Shown piece by piece: positions 8,710 through 17,270 of a stretch of 64,000 nucleotides of DNA; position 1 is the stretch's first letter, and each line of letters starts with the position of its first letter. A model generated the notes under the pieces. It searched no databases. It was not told the DNA's origin and was given only the letters and a program-made list of their open reading frames with translations. The position numbers and the translations under genes are program-made. The stretch is from an uncultured Lachnospiraceae bacterium (GTDB lineage Bacteria; Bacillota; Clostridia; Lachnospirales; Lachnospiraceae): positions 53,078 to 117,077 of the forward strand of contig CAMWPB010000004.1 in NCBI GenBank assembly GCA_947176065.1. Reading direction: 5' to 3'.

Positions 8710-8838
8710 TAAATTCTAACATGCGTTAAAATTCAAAATAATCCTTTTATTGCCACCCGAAATATTGTATACTGTTGTTTAGGAGTTCATACGGACTGCC
8801 AGTATTTAAGAATAGCATGCTACAGTTGGAGGGTTGTC

Positions 8839-10284
8839 ATGAAAAAAATCTTATTTGTCGCGTCGGAAGGCGTTCCTTTTATCAAAACAGGCGGGTTGGC
8901 GGACGTGGTCGGCTCTCTGCCCAAGTGTATTGATAAGCAGTATTTTGATGTGCGGGTTATCCTGCCGAAGTATACCTGCATGAAGCAGGAGATGAAGGAT
9001 AAACTCACCTACAAGACCCATTTCTACATGGATTTCCACTGGAAAGAGGAGTATGTGGGGATTCTGGAGGCGGAAGTCGACGGGGTGAAATACTATTTTA
9101 TTGATAACGAGAGTTATTTTAACGGTTTTCAGCCTTACAGCGACAACGCGCTGTTTGAGATTGAAAAGTATGCCTTTTTCTGTAAGGCGGCGCTGTGTAT
9201 TCTCCCGGTGATCGATTTCAGACCGGATCTGATTCACTGCCACGACTGGCAGACCGGCCTGATTCCGGTATATTTAAAGGAGCGGTTCCAGGGAGGAGAG
9301 TTCTACCGGGGCATCAAGACCGTCATGACCATTCATAACCTGAAATTCCAGGGTAAGTGGAGCGTGAAGGAAGTAAAGGAGATCACGGGACTGCCGGGGT
9401 ATTTCTTTACGGCGGATAAGCTGGAGGCGTACAAGGATGCGAACCTCTTAAAGGGTGGTCTTGTTTACGCGGACGCCATCACCACGGTCAGCGACACCTA
9501 CGCGGAGGAGATCAAGACGGCGTTCTACGGCGAGGGATTAAACGGCCTGCTCTGCGCGAGGGCGGGAGACCTGCGCGGTATCGTGAACGGCATAGATTAC
9601 GACGATTTTAATCCGGAGACGGATAAGAACATAGATTTCAGGTACAATGCGGCTAACTTCCGCAAGGAAAAAGTAAAGAACAAGCGCGCGCTGCAGGAGC
9701 AGCTCGGATTAAATCAGGACGACAGATCCATGATGCTGGGTATAGTGTCGAGACTGACGGGACAGAAAGGCTTCGATCTGATCGCTTATATCATGGATGA
9801 GCTGTGTCAGGATAATGTCCAGATCGTAGTGCTCGGTACCGGTGAGGAGCAGTACGAAAACATGTTCCGGCATTTCGACTGGAAGTATCACGGTAAGGTG
9901 TCGGCGAATATTTACTATTCGGATGCGCTTTCCCATAAGATTTACGCGGCCAGCGACGCGTTCCTTATGCCGTCGCTCTTTGAGCCCTGCGGTTTAAGCC
10001 AGCTGATGTCCCTGCGCTACGGCACGGTGCCGATCGTGCGCGAGACCGGCGGCCTGAAGGATACCGTACAGCCCTATAACGAGTATGAGGGCACCGGTAC
10101 GGGCTTCAGCTTTAAGAATTACAACGCCCATGAGATGCTGGGCACGATCCGCTATGCAGAGCATATTTATTATGATAAGAAGCGGGAATGGAATAAGATC
10201 GTGGACAGAGGCATGGCGGCGGACTTCTCGTGGCATGTATCTGCGAAGAAATATCAGGAAATGTATGACTGGCTGATTGGATAG
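8839..10284 (+). CDS. glgA: Glycogen synthase (ADP-glucose type)
   Basis: GT5 glycosyltransferase that extends alpha-1,4-glucan using ADP-glucose. The 481-residue length is typical. The N-terminal substrate motif KTGGLADVVGSLP begins at residue 16. The C-terminal GT-B domain has GIVSRLTGQKGFDLI and MPSLFEPCGLSQLMSLRYG, ending with the conserved GTGFSF region. A GGAGGG site precedes the ATG at 8839. No glgB, glgC or glgP lies in the window, so the pathway must be encoded elsewhere. The next gene starts 4 bases after the stop, suggesting co-transcription with a flippase. Confidence 0.95.
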   Translation: MKKILFVASEGVPFIKTGGLADVVGSLPKCIDKQYFDVRVILPKYTCMKQEMKDKLTYKTHFYMDFHWKEEYVGILEAEVDGVKYYFIDNESYFNGFQPYSDNALFEIEKYAFFCKAALCILPVIDFRPDLIHCHDWQTGLIPVYLKERFQGGEFYRGIKTVMTIHNLKFQGKWSVKEVKEITGLPGYFFTADKLEAYKDANLLKGGLVYADAITTVSDTYAEEIKTAFYGEGLNGLLCARAGDLRGIVNGIDYDDFNPETDKNIDFRYNAANFRKEKVKNKRALQEQLGLNQDDRSMMLGIVSRLTGQKGFDLIAYIMDELCQDNVQIVVLGTGEEQYENMFRHFDWKYHGKVSANIYYSDALSHKIYAASDAFLMPSLFEPCGLSQLMSLRYGTVPIVRETGGLKDTVQPYNEYEGTGTGFSFKNYNAHEMLGTIRYAEHIYYDKKREWNKIVDRGMAADFSWHVSAKKYQEMYDWLIG

Positions 10285-10288
10285 GGAC

Positions 10289-11998
10289 ATGGAAGATCCG
10301 AAGAAAAAGAGCACGTTTGTGTTTCAGGCGGGCATTCTGGCAGCAGCCGGAATGCTCGTCAAAGTGATCGGCCTGATATACAGAAGCCCGCTTCTTTCCA
10401 TTATCGGCATTGAAGGCAACGGGTATTATAATGCGGCGATCAATATCTACACAATTATATTATTGATTTCCTCCTACAGCATCCCCTCGGCGATTTCCAA
10501 GGTGATCGCCCAGCGGCTTGCGTTTAAGGAATATCGGAATGCACAGAGGGTTTTTGTCTGTGCACTTCTCTATGTTCTGGTGGTGGGCGGCGTTGCCTCG
10601 ATTCTGACTTTCGTGGGAGCGCCTTTTCTGGTGGGGAAGAATCCCAATGCGGTGATGGCGCTTCGGGTGCTGTCGCCGACAATCTTTTTTTCGGGTTTTC
10701 TCGGTGTGCTCCGCGGGTTTTTTCAGGCTCACGGTTCCATGGTACACACTTCCATTTCACAGGTGTTGGAACAGATTTTAAATGCGGCGGTCAGTATTCT
10801 GGCGGCGAAGCTTCTGATCGGGCTTGCGGTGGACGGGGATGCCACCACGCGCGCCATCTACGGCTCGGCAGGGTCGGCGCTGGGAACAGGCGCGGGTGTG
10901 CTGATCGGCCTTTTTTTCATGTTCGGGATGTACCGCCTCAACGGCGGTGTTATCAAACGGAGAGTAGAGCGCGACAAAACCTGGCATGAGGAGAGCTACA
11001 AAGAAATTTTTAAGGTGATTTTCACCATTGTTACGCCCTTTATTCTGAGCACCTTCATCTATAATTGTACGACGGTGGTCAATATGAACATCTACTATTA
11101 TATCATGCATTATAAGAAGGTGGATGCGATAGTGGCGAGCAACCATTACGGAATTTTTTCGGGGCTTGCGGTTGCTGTGGTCAACATTCCGATCGCCATT
11201 TCCTCTGCTATGTCCTCGGCCATTATCCCGGGGGTGGCGGCCTCCTATGTGAAAGGAACGGTGGCGCAGACAAGAAAGCAGGTGACCCGGGCGATTCAGA
11301 TGACGATGTTGATTGCCATTCCGGCGTCGGTGGGGATCGCCGTGCTGCCGAAACCGATCATGCAGTTTATTTTTCCCCAGAAGGAATCGCTGGACATTGC
11401 TTCCGGCCTTCTGGCGGCGCTTTCCGTGACTGTCGTGCTCTACAGCCTTTCCACCCTGACCAACGCGGTTCTGCAGGGAATCGGAAAGGTGAATACTCCG
11501 GTGATCCATGCGGCTGTGGCGCTGGCGATTCAGGTGGCCGGACTGACCGCGCTTCTGCTTTATACGGATCTGGATCTGTATGCGCTGGCGGCGGCAAACG
11601 CCATTTATTCCCTGGTGATGTGTGTCTTAAATCATTTGTCCGTGAGAAAGCATCTGGAGTACCGTATGGATGTGGTCAAACTGTTCCTGAAACCGCTTTT
11701 TGCGGCGGCTGTCATGGGGGCGGTGGTGTACGGCGTTTATCACGGATGTATCCTGCTGATTCCGGTCAGCCGGGTGGTGCTGTTACTTGCCATCGGCATA
11801 GGAATCTGTGTCTACGGCGCGGTGCTGCTTTTGACCGGCGGGGTAAGCAGGGAGGAGCTTCAGGCTTTTCCCAGAGGTTACACGCTTGTGCACATAGCGG
11901 AAAAATTACATTTGTTATCCGATGAACCGAAGTCGAAAAAGAAAAAGAGACGGAGAAAAAAGAAGAAAAGGCGGAAGAAGGAGCGAGCGTCTATATGA
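10289..11998 (+). CDS. MurJ/SpoVB-family polysaccharide flippase
   Basis: Integral membrane protein of about 569 residues in the MVF/SpoVB branch of the MOP exporter superfamily, which moves lipid-linked saccharides across the membrane. About fourteen hydrophobic segments are visible, beginning with TFVFQAGILAAAGMLVKVIG. Such proteins usually act in cell-wall, spore-cortex or polysaccharide export. The C terminus is a long lysine and arginine tail (the last 25 residues or so), which probably faces the cytoplasm. The ATG at 10289 is preferred to a TTG at 10277 that would overlap glgA. The next gene overlaps its stop by 4 bases. A second SpoVB-like protein is at 34973-36334, so assignment as SpoVB itself is uncertain. 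Confidence 0.85.
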   Translation: MEDPKKKSTFVFQAGILAAAGMLVKVIGLIYRSPLLSIIGIEGNGYYNAAINIYTIILLISSYSIPSAISKVIAQRLAFKEYRNAQRVFVCALLYVLVVGGVASILTFVGAPFLVGKNPNAVMALRVLSPTIFFSGFLGVLRGFFQAHGSMVHTSISQVLEQILNAAVSILAAKLLIGLAVDGDATTRAIYGSAGSALGTGAGVLIGLFFMFGMYRLNGGVIKRRVERDKTWHEESYKEIFKVIFTIVTPFILSTFIYNCTTVVNMNIYYYIMHYKKVDAIVASNHYGIFSGLAVAVVNIPIAISSAMSSAIIPGVAASYVKGTVAQTRKQVTRAIQMTMLIAIPASVGIAVLPKPIMQFIFPQKESLDIASGLLAALSVTVVLYSLSTLTNAVLQGIGKVNTPVIHAAVALAIQVAGLTALLLYTDLDLYALAAANAIYSLVMCVLNHLSVRKHLEYRMDVVKLFLKPLFAAAVMGAVVYGVYHGCILLIPVSRVVLLLAIGIGICVYGAVLLLTGGVSREELQAFPRGYTLVHIAEKLHLLSDEPKSKKKKRRRKKKKRRKKERASI

Positions 11999-12825
11999 GA
12001 AAAAAAAGCCGGTTTCTGGCGTTTGTGTTGTGTCTTGTCTTTTTTCTGGCAGGCTGCGGCGGGGAAAAAGACAGCGGCGCTTTACTGAGAATGACCTTTC
12101 TGGATACGGGCAAATCGGACTGTATCGTAATAGAAGCGGGGGAGAGCATTGTGGTGAACGATACGGCGGATGCTGACGATGCGGAGACAATCAGTACTTT
12201 TCTGGAGGAACAGGGGAAAACGCGGATCGCGTATCTGATTTTGAGCCATTTCGATAAAGACCATATCGGCAGCGCTGCGGATTTGATTTTACGGTTTGAG
12301 GTGGGCTGTGTGCTGATGCCGGATTATAAGGAAGATTCGGAAGCCTATTTCGCGCTGATACAGGCGCTGGAGGAGACGGGTACTGAGAGCCGCCGCTTGC
12401 GGGATGCTTATGCCTTTTCTCTGGAAGGGGTTGATTTTTATGTGGATGCGCCCCGTGAGAGCGTCTATGAAAACGATAACAACTATTCATTGATAACGTG
12501 TGTTACGAATGGACAAAACCGATTTCTCCTGACCGGGGATGCCAAGAAGCTGCGGATAGAGGAATTTTTGGATACCAGGGAGGCGAAGGGGCGGTATGAC
12601 CTGATTAAGATGCCCCATCACGGGAACTATACAAAGAATCTGGAAACCCTGTTTGCCACGGCACGTCCCCGTTATGCGGTTCTTACTGCGGACCCGGAGC
12701 GTCTGCGGGTGGAGGAGGAGACGGTGGCGCTGTTGGATGCTTACGGCTGTGAGGCGTATTACACGGATGAGGGGACGGTGACGGCCGTATCCGACGGAGA
12801 GACGGTGCGGGTAAGTCAGCCGTGA
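11995..12825 (+). CDS. Metallo-beta-lactamase-fold lipoprotein, ComEC C-terminal type
   Basis: Predicted surface lipoprotein of 276 residues with an MBL-fold hydrolase domain. The signal peptide ends in the lipobox LAGC (Cys21). Metal-binding motifs are HFDKDH at 85-90, a GDA aspartate motif and PHHGN further on. This arrangement resembles the C-terminal domain of ComEC, but there are no competence membrane helices, so it is a standalone enzyme of unknown substrate. A nuclease or phosphodiesterase activity is possible by family. It overlaps the flippase by 4 bases and is probably translationally coupled. A hairpin with AAACGCC and GGCGTTT follows the stop. Confidence 0.85.
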   Translation: MRKKSRFLAFVLCLVFFLAGCGGEKDSGALLRMTFLDTGKSDCIVIEAGESIVVNDTADADDAETISTFLEEQGKTRIAYLILSHFDKDHIGSAADLILRFEVGCVLMPDYKEDSEAYFALIQALEETGTESRRLRDAYAFSLEGVDFYVDAPRESVYENDNNYSLITCVTNGQNRFLLTGDAKKLRIEEFLDTREAKGRYDLIKMPHHGNYTKNLETLFATARPRYAVLTADPERLRVEEETVALLDAYGCEAYYTDEGTVTAVSDGETVRVSQP

Positions 12826-12886
12826 AAACGCCCGCTGTGTGAGGCGTTTCCGACAGGCTGTCCTTTCAGGGACGTATGCCGTTTTG

Positions 12887-14686
12887 TCAAACTTCCGTCA
12901 GGTTTGAGATGTCGGAGTCGATCGCCATGGAGTAGTTGGTGTAGTATACCACGAAACCAGGCTTGGCTCCCGCCGGTTTCTTTACATGTTTTCTCTGCAC
13001 GTAGTCGATTTCTACCTTATCCTGTTCGCGCCCTTTGGAATAGTAGGCGGCAAGTCTCGCGGCCTCCTCGAAGGCGCGGTCCGGCACCTCGTTTCCTTCG
13101 GTTTTTAAGACCACATGGGAACCGGGAATCTGCTTGGCGTGGAACCACCAGTCTCCTCCGTTTGCGAACTTGAAGGTAAGCTCGTCGTTCTGGAAATTAT
13201 TTTTTCCCACATAAATATGGAAGCCGTCGCTGCTTACATAGTGGAAGGGCCTGCTGGTGATTTTTACCTTTTTGGAACCTCCCTTTCTGCGGATGTAGCC
13301 GCTTTCGATCAGCTCCTCCCGGATCTGCACCAGATCCTCCTCCTGCATGGCGATATCCAGCGCGGCAAGAATGGATTCGAGATGTTCGATCTCGCCCTTG
13401 ACCTGAATGGTCAATTCGGAGAGGGCTTCATACGTTCTTTTCAGTTTTCCGTACTTATCAAAATATTTCTGCGCGTTTTCCTGCGGCGTCAGCGTGTTGT
13501 CCAGTGGGATCGTGATCATTTCATTTGTGTAATAGTTCAGGGCTTCCATGGATTTGGCTTCCGGCTCCACGTTGTAGCCGTAGGTGTTAATCAGTTCGCC
13601 GTAAACTTTGTACTTGTCTCTCTTTTCCGTATCCTTCATCTGCCGCATCTGTAAATCGTATTTTTTTACGTTACGCTCCAGCGCGGTCTGGACGATCCTG
13701 CGCAGATCCACGGATTTCTGGCGGATGCGGGTCACCACGCTGCGCTCCGCGTAGTAGCGTTCCAGCACGCCGCTGACGGAAGAAAAATCCTGCGAAGCTT
13801 TGTCGCTGTAGAGCGTCAGGGGAAACGCCGCGTATTCCAAAGGTTCCCTGCCGTCATAGACGATGACGGGGGAAAAGTTTCCTTCGGCAGTCTGTGTCAT
13901 CATATCAGCCAGCGTCCCGTATGCCGCCTGCAGAGCGGGGTCTTCCAGCACGTTGGCGGGCATGTCCGCATCAATGCCGGCCCGGTAGCACAGCTCCTGG
14001 GCAATGATGGGCGACAGCCCTGTGTAGGTGGTATAGAGCGCCTTGTAGAGAGGCATGGGTTTTTCTTTCATATGGGCACAAAAGTTTACATAAGTTAGAA
14101 TTTCGCCGTCTTCCGGGGACTTGATAAAGCGGGCGGAATCCCCGTCCGTATAGCTGTCGGAAAAACGCAGGGGATTCCATTTATTCTGGGTCTGCGGGAT
14201 AAAATAGGGGCGGCCCGGCAGCACCTCCCGCACGGAGCTGACCATGCCGGAAATATGTTTGATGCTGTCGATGATCCGATCCTGATCGTCGCAGAAGATA
14301 ATGTTGCTGTGTTTGCCCATGATTTCCACAATCAGCTTTTTCTCACATAAATCACCCAGCTCGTTCAGGTGCTCCAGATGCAGATGGATGATCCGTTCCA
14401 GTCCGGGCTGGGAGACAGCGGTGATGCGGGCGTTCTGCAGATGCTTGCGCAGCAGCATACAAAAGCCCGGCGCGGTCATGGGGCCGGGCTTGTTGTTTTC
14501 CGTCAGATAGACCATGGGAAGGGAGGCGTCCGCCGATAACAGCAGACGGTACTGCCTGCCGTTATTTTTGATGGTGAGCAGCAGCTCGTCGCTTTCCGGC
14601 TGGGCGATTTTATAGATGCGGCCGCCGAGAAGCGTCTCTGCCAGTTCCTTTGTAATATTTGCAATGGTAATACCGTCAAATGCCAT
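12887..14686 (-). CDS. rqcH: RqcH, ribosome-associated quality-control NFACT protein
   Basis: Rqc2/NEMF-family factor that binds stalled 50S-peptidyl-tRNA complexes and directs C-terminal alanine tailing; older annotation calls it fibronectin-binding protein. The 599-residue protein has an NFACT-N domain, a central coiled coil (about residues 330-440) and an NFACT-R domain with RPFHYVSSDGFHIYVGKN and the GGDWWFHAK motif. The alanine-tailing motif known from Bacillus subtilis is Asp97-Arg98; here the same positions are Glu97-Arg98, a conservative change. An AGGA-type site precedes the start. It is convergent with the MBL gene and divergent from yicC. Confidence 0.92.
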   Translation of the reverse strand: MAFDGITIANITKELAETLLGGRIYKIAQPESDELLLTIKNNGRQYRLLLSADASLPMVYLTENNKPGPMTAPGFCMLLRKHLQNARITAVSQPGLERIIHLHLEHLNELGDLCEKKLIVEIMGKHSNIIFCDDQDRIIDSIKHISGMVSSVREVLPGRPYFIPQTQNKWNPLRFSDSYTDGDSARFIKSPEDGEILTYVNFCAHMKEKPMPLYKALYTTYTGLSPIIAQELCYRAGIDADMPANVLEDPALQAAYGTLADMMTQTAEGNFSPVIVYDGREPLEYAAFPLTLYSDKASQDFSSVSGVLERYYAERSVVTRIRQKSVDLRRIVQTALERNVKKYDLQMRQMKDTEKRDKYKVYGELINTYGYNVEPEAKSMEALNYYTNEMITIPLDNTLTPQENAQKYFDKYGKLKRTYEALSELTIQVKGEIEHLESILAALDIAMQEEDLVQIREELIESGYIRRKGGSKKVKITSRPFHYVSSDGFHIYVGKNNFQNDELTFKFANGGDWWFHAKQIPGSHVVLKTEGNEVPDRAFEEAARLAAYYSKGREQDKVEIDYVQRKHVKKPAGAKPGFVVYYTNYSMAIDSDISNLTEV

Positions 14687-14794
14687 GATTTTTCCTGCCT
14701 TTTCACTGATTTTCCGTGGCTTTAAGCGTGTCCCTTACTATAGCATAAACGGCGGCGCTTTTCAACGGCTTTTCAGTGGCGCAGTTTCTCTTTC

Positions 14795-14823
14795 TTGACT
14801 ATTTTTTCTCTTTACACTATAAT
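14795..14823 (+). promoter_or_regulatory. Sigma-A promoter of the yicC operon
   Basis: TTGACT at 14795-14800 and TATAAT at 14818-14823 with a 17-base spacer. Transcription would begin near 14830, so the repeat element at 14892-14961 would lie inside a leader of about 140 bases. Confidence 0.85.
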
Positions 14824-14891
14824 AAAGACTGTATGCGTGGGTCTTCCCGCGTGTATGCTTACAATGGAAGATCAGGTAAACTATTTGGCAC

Positions 14892-14961
14892 AGGTCGAAG
14901 CATTTACTGCCAGGACCGTAAGAACACGATGCAGCAGTGAATGAACTGAACAGTTCCGAAG
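14892..14961 (+). repeat. Structured intergenic element, copy 2
   Basis: Shares with copy 1 (844-968) the 19-base run at 14892-14910, the later block ACCGTAAGAA, GATGC, and ACTGAACAG followed by CGAAG. A stem can form between CATTTACTGC (14901-14910) and GCAGTGAATG (14934-14943), with one G-U pair, and a small hairpin, GAACTG with AGTTC, follows. It lacks the 45-base hairpin insertion of copy 1. It sits in the transcribed leader of yicC and ends about 10 bases before the start codon. Confidence 0.65.
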
Positions 14962-14971
14962 AAAGAAGAGT

Positions 14972-15856
14972 ATGACGATGATTAAGAGCATGACCGGTTT
15001 TGGAAGATGTGAGGTGACGGAGGGGGCGCGGAAGATTACCGTGGAGATGAAGTCCGTCAATCACAGGTATCTGGACGTCAACATTAAGATGCCCAAAAAA
15101 CTGAATTTTTTTGAGACGGCGATCAGAAACGAACTCAAAAATTACATTCAGAGGGGAAAGGTGGATCTGTTTATCACCTACGAGGATCTGACGGAATCCA
15201 ATCTCTGTGTGAAATATAACAGGGAGCTGGCGGCGGAATATATGAAATATCTCTGGCAGATGTCGGAGGATTTTTCGCTGGATAACGATGTGCGGGTATC
15301 CACGCTGTCCCGCTATCCGGAAGTGCTGACCATGGAAGAACAGAATGTGGACGAGGAAGAGCTCTGGCAGTTTCTGGAGAAAGCTGTGCGCGGCGCGGCG
15401 GAAGCCTTTGTGGAAACGAGAATCAAGGAGGGCGAAAATATCCGCGACGACCTGTTGGCGAAACTGAACGCCATGCTGGCGGGGGTGGGATTTATCGAGC
15501 ACCGCGCGCCCCAGATTATTGCGGAGTATAAGCAGAGGCTTCGGGATAAGGTGAAGGAGCTTCTGGAGGATGCGCAGATCGACGAGGCCAGACTGCTGAC
15601 AGAGGTGACGCTCTTTGCGGATAAGGTCTGTGTGGATGAGGAGCTGGTACGGTTAAGAAGCCATACCACCACGATGAAGGAATGTCTGGCAGAGGGTGGC
15701 AGTATCGGGCGCAAGCTTGATTTTCTGGCGCAGGAGATGAACCGCGAGGCAAACACGATCCTCTCAAAGACCACCGATCTGGAAACCTCGAACCGGGCGA
15801 TCGAATTGAAGACAGAGATCGAGAAGGTGCGGGAACAGATACAGAATATTGAATAA
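14972..15856 (+). CDS. yicC: YicC/YloC-family endoribonuclease
   Basis: Cytoplasmic protein of 294 residues of the YicC family, reported to act as a hexameric endoribonuclease. It begins MTMIKSMTGFGR, the family signature, and ends with the DUF1732 region containing SNRAIELKTEIEKVREQIQN. The ATG at 14972 or that at 14978 may be used; a purine-rich site (GAAAGAAGAG) precedes both. The remA and gmk genes follow, the usual Firmicutes arrangement, but they are separated from yicC by a large folded element that begins right at its stop codon. Confidence 0.92.
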   Translation: MTMIKSMTGFGRCEVTEGARKITVEMKSVNHRYLDVNIKMPKKLNFFETAIRNELKNYIQRGKVDLFITYEDLTESNLCVKYNRELAAEYMKYLWQMSEDFSLDNDVRVSTLSRYPEVLTMEEQNVDEEELWQFLEKAVRGAAEAFVETRIKEGENIRDDLLAKLNAMLAGVGFIEHRAPQIIAEYKQRLRDKVKELLEDAQIDEARLLTEVTLFADKVCVDEELVRLRSHTTTMKECLAEGGSIGRKLDFLAQEMNREANTILSKTTDLETSNRAIELKTEIEKVREQIQNIE

Positions 15857-16013
15857 CAGTTCAGCCAGACCGAAGTTGACCGACAAATCGGGCTTGCACG
15901 AATTTGACGATCAACTGATGGTCTGAGGGAACGCCCGCATATGAGCAAAAGAAGCTGCAAAGCAGCGAAGAGCACCGAAGGTGCGTTTTGCGAATGGCGT
16001 GGGCTGAACTGTT
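15855..16013 (+). other. Closed multi-branched RNA structure upstream of remA
   Basis: A 12-base perfect outer inverted repeat, AACAGTTCAGCC (15855-15866) with GGCTGAACTGTT (16002-16013), encloses nested stems. These are CAGACC (15866-15871) with GGTCTG (15920-15925), AGTTGA (15874-15879) with TCAACT (15911-15916), GCTGC (15954-15958) with GCAGC (15962-15966), and GCACC (15972-15976) with GGTGC (15980-15984). It occupies nearly the whole gap between yicC and remA. The TTCAG...CCGAAG start resembles the edges of the elements at 844 and 14892, so all three may be one family. Confidence 0.65.
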
Positions 16014-16034
16014 GCATGGAGTAGGAAAGCTGTT

Positions 16035-16295
16035 ATGGGTAAACTGATTCACATAGGCTTTGGCAATGTGGTTAACACAGGGAAGATCATCGCTATCGTC
16101 AGTCCTGATTCCGCGCCAGTCAAGCGCATGGTGCAGAAGGCGAAGGAGACGGGAATGGCGATCGACGCCACACAGGGACGAAAGACCAAGGCGGTGCTGG
16201 TGATGGAGAACAGCCAGGTCGTGCTTTCGGCGCTTCTTCCGGAAACCATATCGGGCAGGGCACAGACTGAGGATGGGCAGACAGATGAGGAATGA
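16035..16295 (+). CDS. remA: RemA-family regulator (DUF370)
   Basis: Small DNA-binding protein of 86 residues. In Bacillus subtilis RemA activates extracellular matrix and osmoprotection genes. The family core is seen in LIHIGFGNVVNTGKIIAIV, SPDSAPVKRMV and the GRKTKAVLVM segment. The acidic C-terminal tail is short and variable in this family. It overlaps gmk by 23 bases in another frame, as is common. Regulatory targets in this organism are unknown. Confidence 0.9.
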   Translation: MGKLIHIGFGNVVNTGKIIAIVSPDSAPVKRMVQKAKETGMAIDATQGRKTKAVLVMENSQVVLSALLPETISGRAQTEDGQTDEE

Positions 16296-16905
16296 AGGGA
16301 TATTGGTTGTAGTCTCCGGGTTTTCGGGGGCGGGCAAAGGCACTTTGATGAAAAGGCTGGTGGAGGAGTATGACGGCTATGCGCTTTCGATATCGGCTAC
16401 CACCAGAGAACCGCGTCCGGGTGAGGAGGACGGCAGGGAGTATTTTTTCCTGTCCAGGGAACAGTTTGAGAAAAGGATTGCAGAGCACGCGCTGATCGAA
16501 CATGCCGAGTACTGCGGCAATTATTACGGAACGCCGCGGGATTATGTAGAGAAAGAGCTGTCCGGGGGCCGTGACGTGATTCTGGAGATTGAGATTCAGG
16601 GAGCGCTCAAAATTAAGGAGCAGTACCCCGACGCACTTTTGCTGTTTGTGTCTACGCCGGATGCGGCAGAGCTGCGCCGCAGACTTTCCGGGCGGGGAAC
16701 GGAGACGGAAGAGGTCATTCAGGAAAGACTCTGCCGCGCGGCGAAAGAGGCCGAGGGGATAGAGGCATATGACTATATTGTGATAAATGATGATTTGGAG
16801 ACTTGTGTGAAGGAGCTTCATGGCATTATCGCCGCGGCGCATCATGCGCCCGGGCGCAATGAGGCGTTCATAAAGAAAATGAGGAGAGAACTGGAAGGAG
16901 AATAA
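16273..16905 (+). CDS. gmk: Guanylate kinase
   Basis: Phosphorylates GMP to GDP with ATP in purine nucleotide metabolism. The 210-residue protein has the P-loop GFSGAGKG at residues 16-23, the GMP-binding region with TTREPRPGEEDGREYFF, and the lid segment near RGTETEEVIQERL. The ATG at 16273 lies within remA; the ATG at 16285 is an alternative that would remove only four residues. It is followed after 3 bases by rpoZ, a standard gmk-rpoZ pair. Confidence 0.95.
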   Translation: MGRQMRNEGILVVVSGFSGAGKGTLMKRLVEEYDGYALSISATTREPRPGEEDGREYFFLSREQFEKRIAEHALIEHAEYCGNYYGTPRDYVEKELSGGRDVILEIEIQGALKIKEQYPDALLLFVSTPDAAELRRRLSGRGTETEEVIQERLCRAAKEAEGIEAYDYIVINDDLETCVKELHGIIAAAHHAPGRNEAFIKKMRRELEGE

Positions 16906-16908
16906 TCT

Positions 16909-17253
16909 ATGTTACATCCATCTTATGCAGATTTAATTAAGGTAGTAAACAGTGGTGTCGAAGAGGGGGAGGACCCGGTAGTAAGCAGCCGTTACTCCAT
17001 CGTGATGGCTACCTCCAAGCGGGCGAGACAGATTATCGCCGGTGATGAAGAGCTGGTGGACGGAAGAGGCAAAAAGCCTTTATCCGTGGCTGTGGAGGAG
17101 CTGAATCAGGGAAGAATACAGATTTTGACGGAAGAGTTCGGGGAGGAGACGGAAGAAGTTTCTGAAACGGAGGAAGCACAGGAAAGCTTAGAAGCGCCGG
17201 AAACGGAAGCGGCGCAGGAGTCACAGGAGGCGGACGCCGCTGACGGAGAGTAA
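16909..17253 (+). CDS. rpoZ: RNA polymerase omega subunit
   Basis: Omega subunit that helps assemble and stabilise RNA polymerase. The 114-residue protein contains the conserved core SRYSIVMATSKRARQI and the segment KPLSVAVEEL. The last 40 residues or so form an acidic glutamate, alanine and serine-rich tail that is longer than in many relatives. The gene follows gmk directly and precedes rimO by 17 bases. Confidence 0.92.
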   Translation: MLHPSYADLIKVVNSGVEEGEDPVVSSRYSIVMATSKRARQIIAGDEELVDGRGKKPLSVAVEELNQGRIQILTEEFGEETEEVSETEEAQESLEAPETEAAQESQEADAADGE

Positions 17254-17270
17254 GCCGGGTATTTGAAATT

